A stretch of 29,154 nucleotides of DNA from an uncultured Bacteroidales bacterium (GCA_934667175.1 CAKULN010000036.1:1-29154), one strand, 5' to 3'. Shown: positions 15,330 to 24,063, counted from the stretch's first letter. Numbers and translations: made by a program. Notes: generated by a model from the sequence alone, not told the origin.

Positions 15330-16670
15330 ATGTCGGATTCCAGAAAGAGAAGGTTGATACTGACTTGCGTGGCAGGGCTGACGGCCTTGATGGTTGTCGT
15401 CATAGCCGGCAAGTCGGCGTCCGGCAAACGGGCGGAACAAGAGGCTGAGACGCATCCTGTTCCAGTAAACCTCAACGAGACCCTGAAAAACGAGATGTCC
15501 GACACGTCCAGCCTGGCAGGATTTGACAAGATGGTCAAGAACTACCTGACATATTGGGGAATACACGGAGCGTCCATCTCGGTCATGAGAAACGACTCAC
15601 TGCTGTTCGCCAAGGGGTACGGCGAGGCTGACAACGGAAAGAAAATGGAACCCGGAAATATTCTCAGAATGGCGTCAGTCTCCAAATTGGTGACAGCCGT
15701 GGGAATCATGGTTCTTCAGGAAAGAGGGCTGCTCAATCTTAAAGACCATGTGTTCGGGCCTGGCGGAATCCTGAACGACTCCACCTACAACGCGGCCATA
15801 AAAGACACACTCTACTACAGGATCACCGTTGAAGACTTGCTTCGACACAAGGGAGGATTCTCAAAAAGGGGCGGGGATCCGATGTTCTCCACCCGCTGGA
15901 TCATGATGCAGAACGGATGGAGCGAGGTTCCTTCGCAGGAGCGACTGATGGAGGTGCAGCTCAAAAGGAGGTTGAAATTCGTTCCGGGCACCGCTCAGGA
16001 ATATTCAAACTTCGGCTACCTTGCCCTTTCCATGGTCATTGAGAAGGTCAGCGGAATGGACTATGAGACATTCATGCAGGAGAATGTCCTCAGGCCTGTG
16101 GGGTGTGTCGATTTCCACATAGCCGGAAACTACTACAAGCATAAGCTTCCAAATGAGACCCGCTACTACGTACAACACGATGACGAGCCGGCTGAGGAGT
16201 TCAACAACAGCGGGCGCAAGGTCACCCGCTGCTACGGCGGCAACAATGTGACAGGGCTCTCGGGAGCGGGCGCATGGGCGGCATCGACGCCAGAGCTGGC
16301 CCTGTTTGTCGCCTCGATTGACGGCAGACCCGAGGTCCCGGACATCATCAGCCGGGAAAGCGTGGATCTGATGACTGAATATTTTGACGAGAGCACCTAC
16401 TCTCTTGGCTGGAACGACACAAAGGACGGTTTCTGGACAAGGACAGGCACATTCGCCGGGACAAGCGCTCTGATCAAGTATTTTCCTGACGGGGAATGCT
16501 GGATTTTCATCTCCAACACCAGCACCTACAAAGGGCCAGGGCTCGCCCGCCACACCGCGGAACTTTTCGACAATCTGCGGGCCAAATATTCCACAAGATT
16601 CCCCGCAAGGAATATGTTCTACCCGGAACAACCTGAAGAGGTTGACCCTGAGAAAGAGTGGTTTGACTGA
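15330..16670 (+). CDS. Serine hydrolase, class C beta-lactamase / penicillin-binding-protein fold
   Basis: The 446-residue protein has an N-terminal basic stretch and one transmembrane segment (about 8-27), then a periplasmic catalytic domain. The active-site Ser is S116 in SVSK (116-119), the second motif is YSN (225-227), and the third element is probably WTRTGTF, standing in for the KTG/HTG motif. This is the family of AmpC, EstB and D-amino-peptidases; it may trim peptidoglycan peptides or esters. Resistance should not be assumed. The gene ends the plus-strand run and faces the ptb-like gene across a long inverted repeat. Confidence 0.88.
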   Translation: MSDSRKRRLILTCVAGLTALMVVVIAGKSASGKRAEQEAETHPVPVNLNETLKNEMSDTSSLAGFDKMVKNYLTYWGIHGASISVMRNDSLLFAKGYGEADNGKKMEPGNILRMASVSKLVTAVGIMVLQERGLLNLKDHVFGPGGILNDSTYNAAIKDTLYYRITVEDLLRHKGGFSKRGGDPMFSTRWIMMQNGWSEVPSQERLMEVQLKRRLKFVPGTAQEYSNFGYLALSMVIEKVSGMDYETFMQENVLRPVGCVDFHIAGNYYKHKLPNETRYYVQHDDEPAEEFNNSGRKVTRCYGGNNVTGLSGAGAWAASTPELALFVASIDGRPEVPDIISRESVDLMTEYFDESTYSLGWNDTKDGFWTRTGTFAGTSALIKYFPDGECWIFISNTSTYKGPGLARHTAELFDNLRAKYSTRFPARNMFYPEQPEEVDPEKEWFD

Positions 16671-16675
16671 TCCCG

Positions 16676-16817
16676 CCGGTCACTTCGACAGGCTCAGTGA
16701 CCGATGGTAACGGTTCGCCCAGCCACTGACAAAACTCCGCCCGGCACTTCGACAAGCTCAGTGACCGATGAAAAACAATTCCGCCCGGTCACTGAGCTTG
16801 TCGAAGTGCCGGGCGGA
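16676..16817. repeat. CTTCGACARGCTCAG-family repeat cluster with 32-bp perfect inverted repeat
   Basis: There are three copies. Copy A is direct (16676-16703), copy B direct (16736-16767), and copy C inverted (16786-16817). Arms B and C are exact reverse complements over 32 bases with an 18-nt loop. The cluster fills the gap between two convergent genes, where the hairpin could stop transcription from both sides (inference). Confidence 0.9.
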
Positions 16818-16840
16818 ATGATTATATTCAAAAGCAAGGA

Positions 16841-17752
16841 CTACTTGTTGACAAACATCACAGCCTCCGCGATGGAGTTCAGTTTTGTGTCAACGCTGTC
16901 AGCACGGCTTGCAAGCACGCAAGGAACGGTTGTTCCGACAAGCATGCCAGCCTGCTTTACGCCCACAGCAAGTTTGGAGTTGGTCTTCCAAAAGACGTTG
17001 GCTGACTCGATGTTAGGGAACTCAAGGCAATCAGCGTCACCGGCAACCGGGCTGACAAGCTTCTTGATCTCGACAGATTCCTGATCGATAGCCACATCCA
17101 GTGCCAATGGACCGTCTGCGATGCAACCCTTGATCTGTCCACGGTCAGCCATCTTGGCGAGAGCGGCGGCCTCCATGCAAGCTGGCATAGAATCAAGCAC
17201 CTGCTCAGAGGCGGCTATGAACGCAAGCTTTGGCTTGGCGATACCAAATGACTTGGCCACACCGACAAGATAGCCGGCGATCTTCATCTTCTGGCGGAAG
17301 TCAGGAAGAGGAATCACAGCCATGTCGGACAGGAAGAGGAGCTTATGGTAGTTAGGAGTCTCTATGACACCCACATGACTCAGCACGCCCTTTGGAGGAA
17401 GAAGTCCGGTCTCTTTGTTGAGAATCGCGCGGAGGAACTTGTCCGTGGAGCAGAGACCCTTCATCAGGACATCCCCCTCACCGTCGTGCACAAGCTGCAC
17501 GGCCCTTGAGACAGCCTTGAGCTCGACAGGCTCGTTGACAATCTCAAAGAGTTCGATGTCAATGTTGTTCTTCTGGCAGGTCTCCTTGATAAGTTCCTTG
17601 TCACCCACGAGAGTAACTTTCACGAAGCCCATCTCCGATGCCTTGGCGCAAGCCTCTATCGTGTGCTCATCAACAGCCCAGGCGGCCACCATTCTTTTGC
17701 ATACGCCTTTCTCTTTAAGTTCGGCGAATACGTCAGCGAATTTTGTGATCAT
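16841..17752 (-). CDS. Phosphate acyltransferase, phosphate butyryltransferase (Ptb)-like
   Basis: This 303-residue enzyme belongs to the PTA/PTB family: an N-terminal domain with VTLVGDKELI (47-56), a central DVLMKGLCSTDKFLRA and PPKGVLSHVGVIE, and a C-terminal domain with DGPLALDVAI and KQAGMLVGTTVPCVLASRAD. It swaps CoA for phosphate on a short-chain acyl group. Its length and motifs favour the Ptb branch (about 300 residues) over classical Pta. It lies 21 bp downstream of ackA on the same strand, so the pair could convert acyl-CoA to acyl-phosphate to the acid plus ATP. Acetyl-, propionyl- and butyryl-CoA are all possible substrates. Confidence 0.88.
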   Translation of the reverse strand: MITKFADVFAELKEKGVCKRMVAAWAVDEHTIEACAKASEMGFVKVTLVGDKELIKETCQKNNIDIELFEIVNEPVELKAVSRAVQLVHDGEGDVLMKGLCSTDKFLRAILNKETGLLPPKGVLSHVGVIETPNYHKLLFLSDMAVIPLPDFRQKMKIAGYLVGVAKSFGIAKPKLAFIAASEQVLDSMPACMEAAALAKMADRGQIKGCIADGPLALDVAIDQESVEIKKLVSPVAGDADCLEFPNIESANVFWKTNSKLAVGVKQAGMLVGTTVPCVLASRADSVDTKLNSIAEAVMFVNK

Positions 17753-17773
17753 GATATCTCTGTTTTTAAACCA

Positions 17774-18988
17774 TTATTCATCAAGACTTTGCACAAGATG
17801 CATGGTATCACGCGCGATGACGAGTTCCTCATCCGTGGTGACAAGGGCCACTTTCACCTTTGAATCAGGCTGTGAAATCACCGTGTCCACTCCCCACGCC
17901 GTGTTGGCCTCGTAGTCGAAGGTGAGCCCGAGGTAAGTGAAGTTCTCGCAGACCCTGCGGCGCAGACGGCTGTTGTGCTCACCGATGCCACCGGTGAAGA
18001 AGATGGCGTCAACTCCGTTCATCTCCGCCGTGTAGGCACCGATGTACTTGATCATCTGGAACGTCAGCATCTTGAGGACAAGCTTGGCCTGACGGTCGCC
18101 GCCATTGGCAAGCTCGTCCAACTCGCGGGCGTCTGATGTCTTCTGTGAGACCCCGAGGAAACCGCTCTTCTTGTTCACGATGTCGTACATCTGGTCAGGG
18201 GTCAGATTCTCCTTCTTCATCATGTAAAGGACAGCGTTGGCGTCCACGTCTCCGCAACGGGTTCCCATGACCAGACCCTCAAGCGGGGTGAGCCCCATAG
18301 AGGTGTCGATGGATTTCCCGTTCACAATCGCGGTTATGGAGCTGCCGTTCCCGATATGGCAGGTGATGATCCTTGAGTTGTTCAGATCAAGACCTACCAT
18401 CCCGGCACCCTTCTTCGCCACAAACTGATGGCTCGTCCCATGGGCACCGTAACGCCGGATGTGGTACTTGTCATAATATTCGTAAGGAAGGCCGTACATG
18501 TAGGCGTACGGAGGCATCGTCTGATGGAAGGCTGTGTCGAACGTCACGACCTGAGGAACTGAAGGCAGCACTTCCTGACAAGCCCTGATTCCAAGCAGAT
18601 GGGCAGGGTTGTGGAGAGGTGCGAAGTCGCAGCAGAAGTCGATCTTCTTGATGACGTCCTCGTCCACGATGGCACTTCCGGAGAAGAAGTCGGCGCCCTG
18701 CACGATTCTGTGGCCGACCGCCTCGATGTCATCGAATGACTTCAGCACGCCGTGGTCCTTGTCGATAAGAGCCTCAAGCACTATCTGCATTCCTACTGTG
18801 TGATCAGGCACCGGGAGATCCCTGACAACCTTCTCTTTGCCGGCAGGGGTGTGCTGGAGCCTTCCGCACTCAAGGCCGATTTTCTCTACTATACCCTTGG
18901 CCAAAAGGGAGTAAACGTCATCGTTCTTCATGTCAAGCAGCTGGTACTTGATCGAAGAGCTTCCGCAATTGATAACAAGAATAATCAT
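17774..18988 (-). CDS. ackA: Acetate kinase
   Basis: AckA (404 residues, normal length) transfers phosphate from acetyl-phosphate to ADP. Motifs are VINCGSSSIKY at the N-terminus, the AHGTSH stretch (catalytic His region), HIGNGSSITA, and FTGGIGEHN near the C-terminus. All the expected ASKHA kinase elements are present. It is the first gene of a two-gene unit with the Ptb-like acyltransferase. A clear promoter lies upstream at 19017-19050, divergent from comEC. It could alternatively favour propionate, but the sequence looks like AckA rather than butyrate kinase. Confidence 0.95.
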   Translation of the reverse strand: MIILVINCGSSSIKYQLLDMKNDDVYSLLAKGIVEKIGLECGRLQHTPAGKEKVVRDLPVPDHTVGMQIVLEALIDKDHGVLKSFDDIEAVGHRIVQGADFFSGSAIVDEDVIKKIDFCCDFAPLHNPAHLLGIRACQEVLPSVPQVVTFDTAFHQTMPPYAYMYGLPYEYYDKYHIRRYGAHGTSHQFVAKKGAGMVGLDLNNSRIITCHIGNGSSITAIVNGKSIDTSMGLTPLEGLVMGTRCGDVDANAVLYMMKKENLTPDQMYDIVNKKSGFLGVSQKTSDARELDELANGGDRQAKLVLKMLTFQMIKYIGAYTAEMNGVDAIFFTGGIGEHNSRLRRRVCENFTYLGLTFDYEANTAWGVDTVISQPDSKVKVALVTTDEELVIARDTMHLVQSLDE

Positions 18989-19016
18989 TCCGTTTGAAAT
19001 TATTTGAATTATGTCA

Positions 19017-19050
19017 CAAAGATACGAAATTAATCACTATTTTTGGCAAA
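19017..19050 (-). promoter_or_regulatory. ackA promoter (TTTG-N22-TATCTTTG)
   Basis: The minus strand reads TTTG (19047-19050), 22 bp, then TATCTTTG (19017-19024), a full match to the Bacteroidota promoter consensus. It lies 29 bp upstream of the ackA start. The comEC -7 box falls within its spacer, so the two divergent promoters overlap and may compete. Confidence 0.65.
19038..19045 (+). promoter_or_regulatory. comEC -7 box (TATTTTTG)
   Basis: TATTTTTG matches TAnnTTTG 23 bp upstream of the comEC ATG. No good -33 TTTG is seen at the normal distance (nearest is about 31 bp further upstream), so this promoter looks weak or activator-dependent. Confidence 0.4.
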
Positions 19051-19068
19051 TAATAATGGACTGAAACT

Positions 19069-20208
19069 ATGGCTGAGGAGAGAGAGCTTGTGGGGATTGG
19101 TATTCCATTCGTGGCGGGGGTCGCGGTTGGGGCGGTTCTGTGCCCTTTTCTTTCCGAAGGGCTGACGCTCATCACGGATTTAATTCTTCTTTCACTCATC
19201 TGCATAACAACCATAGCGGTGCGCTTCGACAAGCTCAGCGACCGAAAAGGCATACTCAGCAAGGAGCGGATTACCTTCGCGGGAATATTCATGGTCGCCG
19301 GAATATTCTGCTCCCTGAACTCTTCTATGGCAAGCGGTATTCCCGAATATGACAGCGGACTTATCAGCCAGACAGCCGAAAAAGCCGTGAGGCACCTGCG
19401 CCGCGTCATTGACTCAATCCCTTATCCGTCCGAGACAACCGCCCCTCTTGCCAAGGCGCTGCTGACCGGGGACAAAAGTGACCTTCCGAAAGAGATCACG
19501 GGAATATTCAGGGACAGTGGAGCCTCGCATATCCTTGCGCTCTCTGGACTGCACTTAGGCGTGCTTTACCTCATTCTGACAAGGCTGACAATCCCTCTTG
19601 GGAACAGCCGCCGCGCCAGAGGGTTGAGATATTCATTGATCATCGGGGCCGCGCTTTTCTACTCCACAATGACGGGAGCGGCGCCCTCAATCATCCGCGC
19701 CTTCCTGTTCATCACCATCAACGAGACGGCAAAGCTTCTTGGAAGAAAAAGGGAACCGGTAAGGGTCCTGTTGGCCGCCCTCACCATCCAGCTGGCGCTC
19801 AAGCCGGATGTCATCAGTTCCGTAGGCTTCCAGCTATCCTACATGGCGATGGCGGGAATATTCCTACTCTACCCCACTCTGGAGCGTATCTACCCGGCGC
19901 CAAGCGGCACAAAACTGTCAAGATTCAACCCTTTCCGCAAAATCTGGAACGCCGCCATGCTCTCAATATCCTGTCAGATATTCACCGGACCGATCGCCTG
20001 GCACTACTTCCACACCTTCCCGAAGTACTTCATCCTGACCAACTTGATCGCACTTCCACTGACAAGCGCGATCATGACCCTTTCGGTGGCCACAATCGCG
20101 CTGTCTTTCTTTGGAATATGCCCGGAGCCGCTGGTGATCCTGAACGACCACGCCGTGCAGGCCTTAGTGTTCTGCCTGAGAGTTATTTCCGGGCTTGATA
20201 CACCTTAA
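19069..20208 (+). CDS. Short ComEC/Rec2 family competence protein (channel domain only)
   Basis: The 379-residue membrane protein has two N-terminal hydrophobic segments and then the Competence domain: ALLTGDKSDLPKEITGIFRD and SGASHILALSGLHLGVLYL (the hallmark HILALSGLH), MTGAAPSIIRAFLF and VGFQLSYMAMAGIFLLYP. Full ComEC proteins of about 700 residues add a metallo-beta-lactamase-like domain at the C-terminus and an OB-type domain near the N-terminus; both are missing. The inferred role is DNA passage across the inner membrane. Residues 52-59 (RFDKLSDR), between membrane segments 2 and 3, are encoded by a CTTCGACAAGCTCAG-family repeat. The stop overlaps the fucP stop tail to tail (TTAA). Confidence 0.88.
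   Translation: MAEERELVGIGIPFVAGVAVGAVLCPFLSEGLTLITDLILLSLICITTIAVRFDKLSDRKGILSKERITFAGIFMVAGIFCSLNSSMASGIPEYDSGLISQTAEKAVRHLRRVIDSIPYPSETTAPLAKALLTGDKSDLPKEITGIFRDSGASHILALSGLHLGVLYLILTRLTIPLGNSRRARGLRYSLIIGAALFYSTMTGAAPSIIRAFLFITINETAKLLGRKREPVRVLLAALTIQLALKPDVISSVGFQLSYMAMAGIFLLYPTLERIYPAPSGTKLSRFNPFRKIWNAAMLSISCQIFTGPIAWHYFHTFPKYFILTNLIALPLTSAIMTLSVATIALSFFGICPEPLVILNDHAVQALVFCLRVISGLDTP
19223..19244 (+). repeat. CTTCGACAAGCTCAG-family repeat copy inside comEC
   Basis: GCTTCGACAAGCTCAGCGACCG is an almost exact copy of the repeat core at 1161-1183 and 16743-16767. It is read in frame as part of a likely loop of ComEC between membrane segments. Confidence 0.8.
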
Positions 20209-21527
20209 TTCTTAACGCCCGCCAAATGAATCTTTGAGGTTCTGATTCCATAGAAGCAGACCACAATGAAGCAGATGAAAGGAAGGATGAATGACGCATT
20301 CACGGCCGGCAGGAAACCAACCGTCCCCTTGTCGATGATCCAAGCCTGAAGCGGAGGAAGCACAGAACCTCCGAGAATGGCCATGATGAGGCCGGCGGCT
20401 CCAAACTTGGCGTCATCCCCGAGCCCTCCGAGGGCGATTCCGTAGATCGTCGGAAACATCAGCGACATGAATCCGCTCACCGCCACAAGGCAGTAAAGTC
20501 CCAATCTGTTCTGCAGGAATATCACTCCGGCGGTGGCGATCATACCACCAATGGCAAAGATGGTCAACAATCTGGCCGGCTTCAGGTACTTCATCAGCCA
20601 CGTGCACAGGAAGCGGCAGGTCACAAACAGGATCATCGCCGCGATGTTGTACTTCTGCGAGAGCACCTCGGCCGCCTGTTCGTCCATTCCCTCGGCCATA
20701 AACACTCTTGTACCGTACTGGATGATGAATGTCCAGCACATGATCTGAACTCCGACATAGAAGAACTGCGCGATCACGCCCTCCCAGTAGCGTGGCCTGT
20801 GAAGCAGACGCTTCAGCACCGGTCCGATGTTCATCTCGTGATCCTTGTCCGCGTTCTTAGGCATCTTTGCGAAAAGGATCAGGACGAACATCACGATGAT
20901 CACGAGCCCGATGACCCAGTAAGGTCCAGTAAGCACGTCAAGGTCAGCCTGTTTCATCGCCTCGAAGCTCGCTTCGTCCAACAATGCCCTCTCCGCCGTG
21001 CTGGCAGGGTGCATCCTCGCCTGGATGAAGTTCATCGCCACGTACATTCCCATCAGCGAGCCGATCGGATTGAAGCACTGGGCGAAATTCAGGCGACGGG
21101 TCGAAGTCTCCTCCGTGCCCATGCTCAGGATGTACGGATTGCAGCTGGTCTCAAGGAAGGACAGACCGCAGGTCATGATGAAATAGGCGATCAGAAAGAA
21201 GCCATAGACCCCGACAGACTTGGCCGGCAGGAACAGCAAAGCCCCGAGGGCATATAGCCCAAGCCCTACCAGAACGCCGGCCTTGTAGGAGAACTTGCGG
21301 ATGAACATCGCCGCCGGAAGCGCCATGCAGAAATAGCCTCCGTAGAACGCCACCTGAACCAACGACCCCTGTGTCACACTCATTCTGAATATCTTGGAGA
21401 ACGCCTTGACCATCGGGTTCGTGATGTCATTGGCGAAGCCCCAAAGTGCGAAACAGGTCGTTATGAGGATGAAAGGCAGGACGTAGCTTACTCCACCTGC
21501 CTTCAAGATTGAATCCTTCTCCTTCAT
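20205..21527 (-). CDS. fucP: L-fucose:H+ symporter
   Basis: The protein has 440 residues from the ATG at 21527. It has about 12 transmembrane segments of the MFS FucP/GluP type: FALWGFANDITNPMVKAF near the N-terminus carries the proton- and sugar-binding Asp/Asn region, and LSFLETSCNPYI and RRLNFAQCFNPIGSLMGM are strongly typical. SLMFPTIYGIALGGLG lies in the C-terminal half. It imports L-fucose. A TTG at 21533 would add two residues; the ATG is preferred. It starts 9 bp after fucI ends on the same strand, so the two are one unit. Related symporters for glucose or galactose exist, but the fucI neighbour settles the substrate. Confidence 0.94.
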   Translation of the reverse strand: MKEKDSILKAGGVSYVLPFILITTCFALWGFANDITNPMVKAFSKIFRMSVTQGSLVQVAFYGGYFCMALPAAMFIRKFSYKAGVLVGLGLYALGALLFLPAKSVGVYGFFLIAYFIMTCGLSFLETSCNPYILSMGTEETSTRRLNFAQCFNPIGSLMGMYVAMNFIQARMHPASTAERALLDEASFEAMKQADLDVLTGPYWVIGLVIIVMFVLILFAKMPKNADKDHEMNIGPVLKRLLHRPRYWEGVIAQFFYVGVQIMCWTFIIQYGTRVFMAEGMDEQAAEVLSQKYNIAAMILFVTCRFLCTWLMKYLKPARLLTIFAIGGMIATAGVIFLQNRLGLYCLVAVSGFMSLMFPTIYGIALGGLGDDAKFGAAGLIMAILGGSVLPPLQAWIIDKGTVGFLPAVNASFILPFICFIVVCFYGIRTSKIHLAGVKN

Positions 21528-21536
21528 GGCCAAGGA

Positions 21537-23309
21537 TTACTTGTAGATCGGACCGAAGTTGGCGCAAGCGCGGAAATCAGCCCCCTCCTTGTCCATTCCG
21601 AACGCGTTCCATGCAGCCGGGCGGAAGATCTCGGCGTCATCCACATTGTGCATGCAGACAGGAATGCGAAGCATGGAGGCCAAGGTGATGAGGTCGGCCC
21701 CTATGTGGCCGTAGGAGATCGCTCCGTGGTTGGCTCCCCAGTTGTTCATCACGCTGTAGACATCCTTGAAGGCATCCTTCTTAGGGTCAAGACGAGGGGT
21801 GAACCAGGTTGTAGGCCATGTAGGGTCGGTGCGCTTGTCAAGAACCGAGTGGATCTCCGGGTCGATGTCCACAACCCAACCCTCAGCGATCTGGAGCACT
21901 GGTCCAAGGCCGTCCACAATGTTGATTCTGGCCATAGTGGCAGGGAAATCACCCCTTGACACGAAATGGATGCTGAATCCACCGCCACGGAAGTAGTCCC
22001 TGTCGGCCGGCATCCACTGCGAGTGCTCAAGACAACGCTTCTCGTCCTCGTCGGTCATCTCCCAGAACGGTTTCATCACAGGATTACCGTCGGCGTCCGA
22101 ACTCTGACCGCAACCGTCCATCGTGGTGGCTCCGGAGTTGATGAGATGGATGATTCCAGGAGCGGCCTTGCCGGTCAGTTCCTTGCCGGTAACCCTCTTG
22201 ACAGCCTCAGGACTCCAGTAGGTCCTCACGTCTGAGAAGATCTGAGGGCGGTTGGTCAGCAAGTGGGCCATAAGCATCGCGGTTCCGTTGAGAGAGTCGT
22301 TCTCGGTGGCGAGAATCGAAGGCTCCCTGCGTCCGTTCCAGTCGAAGTTGGTGTTGAGAAGGGTCTCCGTGAAGTCACCGTTCGGCATCCAGTCGGTCCA
22401 TTGGCGCTGTCCCTGGAAGCCTCCCGCGATGGCGTTGTGGCCGAGAGCCTCCTCCTTGAACCCCATCTCACGAAGTTTCGGATTGCCGTGCATGAGGTCC
22501 ATCACGATGATGGTCATCTTCACCACGAACTCCCAGTCCTTGTCCTTCTGCTCACGGGTCTTCCGTTTGCCCTCTGGATTCTTGTCCCAGCCCTCGTTAG
22601 GCATGCAGTATTTCTTGACCCAAGCCATAGCCTTCTCAAACTCCTGAGGGTCGTATATCCCGAGATCCATTCGCCTGAGGATCTCCACCTCGTCGACACT
22701 TTCATTCCTCATTCCCAGATACTTCTGGAAGAAATTGGTGTCCACGATCGAGCCTGCGATGCCCATCGTCACGCTGCCGATCGAAAGGTAAGACTCACCC
22801 CTCATCTCAGCGACAGCGACAGCGCCGCGGGCGAAACGGAGAATCTTCTCGGCCACATCCTCAGGGATTGAATTGTCCTCAAGATCCTGGACATCATGGC
22901 CATAGATACCGAAAGCCGGGAGCCCCTTCTGGGCATGCGCGGCGAGTACGGCCGCAAGATAGACAGCACCGGGACGTTCGGTTCCGTTGAATCCCCACAC
23001 AGCCTTCGGCCAGTATGGGTTCATGTCCATCGTCTCAGAGCCATAGCACCAGCAGGATGTCACCGTGATGGTTCCTCCGACCCCTTCACGCTCGAACTTC
23101 TCGGCGCAGGCGGCGCTCTCAGCCACACGGCCGATCGTCCCGTCGGCGATCACGCACTCAACCGGAGTCCCGTCGGTATATTTCAGATTGGAGGAGATAA
23201 GGGCGGCGACGTTTGCCGCAAGTGTCATTGTCTTTTCCTCAAGACTTTCACGCACACCGCCTTGACGGCCATCAATGGTCGGACGGATTCCTATCTTAGG
23301 ATGCTTCAT
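21537..23309 (-). CDS. fucI: L-fucose isomerase
   Basis: From ATG 23309 the protein has 590 residues, as in E. coli (591). It starts [36 protein letters not shown] and [21 protein letters not shown] stretches follow. By alignment from memory, metal ligands are E336 (ATENDS), D360 (FSDVRTYW) and a His in YGHIGAD (H535). It converts L-fucose to L-fuculose with Mn2+. The frame stays open 11 codons upstream to 23342, but the conserved N-terminus fixes the start at 23309. A 12-bp palindrome upstream (23369-23380) may be its operator. No fuculokinase or aldolase is adjacent. Confidence 0.96.
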   Translation of the reverse strand: MKHPKIGIRPTIDGRQGGVRESLEEKTMTLAANVAALISSNLKYTDGTPVECVIADGTIGRVAESAACAEKFEREGVGGTITVTSCWCYGSETMDMNPYWPKAVWGFNGTERPGAVYLAAVLAAHAQKGLPAFGIYGHDVQDLEDNSIPEDVAEKILRFARGAVAVAEMRGESYLSIGSVTMGIAGSIVDTNFFQKYLGMRNESVDEVEILRRMDLGIYDPQEFEKAMAWVKKYCMPNEGWDKNPEGKRKTREQKDKDWEFVVKMTIIVMDLMHGNPKLREMGFKEEALGHNAIAGGFQGQRQWTDWMPNGDFTETLLNTNFDWNGRREPSILATENDSLNGTAMLMAHLLTNRPQIFSDVRTYWSPEAVKRVTGKELTGKAAPGIIHLINSGATTMDGCGQSSDADGNPVMKPFWEMTDEDEKRCLEHSQWMPADRDYFRGGGFSIHFVSRGDFPATMARINIVDGLGPVLQIAEGWVVDIDPEIHSVLDKRTDPTWPTTWFTPRLDPKKDAFKDVYSVMNNWGANHGAISYGHIGADLITLASMLRIPVCMHNVDDAEIFRPAAWNAFGMDKEGADFRACANFGPIYK

Positions 23310-23368
23310 AATATTGGATGTTTTAATGTTAATGTCGTTCAAAGCGCGTCCGCAATCGAATGCGCAAG

Positions 23369-23386
23369 TGTAAATTTACAAATATT
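23369..23386 (-). promoter_or_regulatory. Palindromic operator candidate overlapping a -7-like box upstream of fucI
   Basis: TGTAAATTTACA (23369-23380) is a perfect 12-bp palindrome 60 bp before the fucI ATG. On the minus strand AATATTTG (23379-23386) resembles TAnnTTTG at 7 of 8 positions and overlaps it. A repressor bound there would cover the -7/+1 region; GntR-type sugar regulators often use TGT...ACA sites (inference). No regulator gene is visible nearby. Confidence 0.4.
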
Positions 23387-24059
23387 ATCTGAAAATCGAA
23401 TGCATGACCCGGACAAACTCGCTGTTGCATGCCCTAAAAAGGGACATTATCCTCTCGGAAGTCGGTTTATCAGGATTCTTCCAGGCCGGAAGTTCGGGTT
23501 CCATGCCGGTACGTGCCAGAATCCCTGGAGCTATGACCCGGGCGACTCCCGCCTTCGCGACCTTCGCCCCATAGCCATAGTCAAAAAGGCTTGGACGGAA
23601 TATGTCGGACGGATTCTCAAGATGTCTGACCGCATACTCCGGCACCAACGTGAGCGTCAGGTCATAAAGATGGCAAGGAATCGGGATGACAGGATCCGGT
23701 TCCAGAAGTCGTCCGTGACGTGACCGGCCTCCGGAAAGCAAGTTGCCCGACAGGTCGGAGACTGTGCCTGCGATCACAGCCTTATGGCGCAGAAAGAATG
23801 AGTTCTCGAAAAATGAGGCAAGAGCCCCCTCCTCCAGCCTTAGGTCGGAATCCATCCAAAGGTAAAAGTCGAAACCTCCACCCAAAGCCTTTTCCCAAAC
23901 CTTCTGATAGCCAGAGATCCCCCCGCCATTCAAGAACGTTGTGAATGAATATCCCCCCGTGGCCGTCAGCGCTTCCGTCTGCCTTTGGCATTCCTCAAGG
24001 CAAGTGGCGGAGCCGTCCTTTCCGTCATCGGTAAGGGTTATGAGAACAGCCACATTCAT
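23385..24059 (-). CDS. GT2-like glycosyltransferase
   Basis: The 224-residue protein opens with VAVLITLTDDGKDGSATCL, a GT-A type nucleotide-sugar-binding start, and has DFYLWMDSDLRLEEGAL with a DSD motif (70-72). FLNGGGISGYQKVWEKAL precedes it, resembling rhamnosyltransferase-like GT2 proteins. No membrane segment is seen. Its donor and acceptor are unknown; capsule, LPS or glycoprotein synthesis are possible. The ATG at 24059 is 4 bases after the lepA stop at 24064; an earlier in-frame start (24098) would overlap lepA by 35 bases and add 13 residues lacking family similarity. It is probably co-transcribed with lepA. Confidence 0.75.
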   Translation of the reverse strand: MNVAVLITLTDDGKDGSATCLEECQRQTEALTATGGYSFTTFLNGGGISGYQKVWEKALGGGFDFYLWMDSDLRLEEGALASFFENSFFLRHKAVIAGTVSDLSGNLLSGGRSRHGRLLEPDPVIPIPCHLYDLTLTLVPEYAVRHLENPSDIFRPSLFDYGYGAKVAKAGVARVIAPGILARTGMEPELPAWKNPDKPTSERIMSLFRACNSEFVRVMHSIFR

Positions 24060-24063
24060 ATTC

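Noticed and set aside
15330..16670. True class C beta-lactamase resistance gene
   Set aside because: SxxK and YxN are present, but the membrane anchor and lack of a clear KTG suggest a PBP-like or esterase-type hydrolase.
16676..16817. CRISPR-like repeats
   Set aside because: Copies are unevenly spaced and partly inverted, with no leader or cas genes; they belong to a palindromic dispersed repeat family.
22263..22871. 202-residue plus-strand frame opposite fucI
   Set aside because: Antisense to a certain enzyme gene with no start context or family features.
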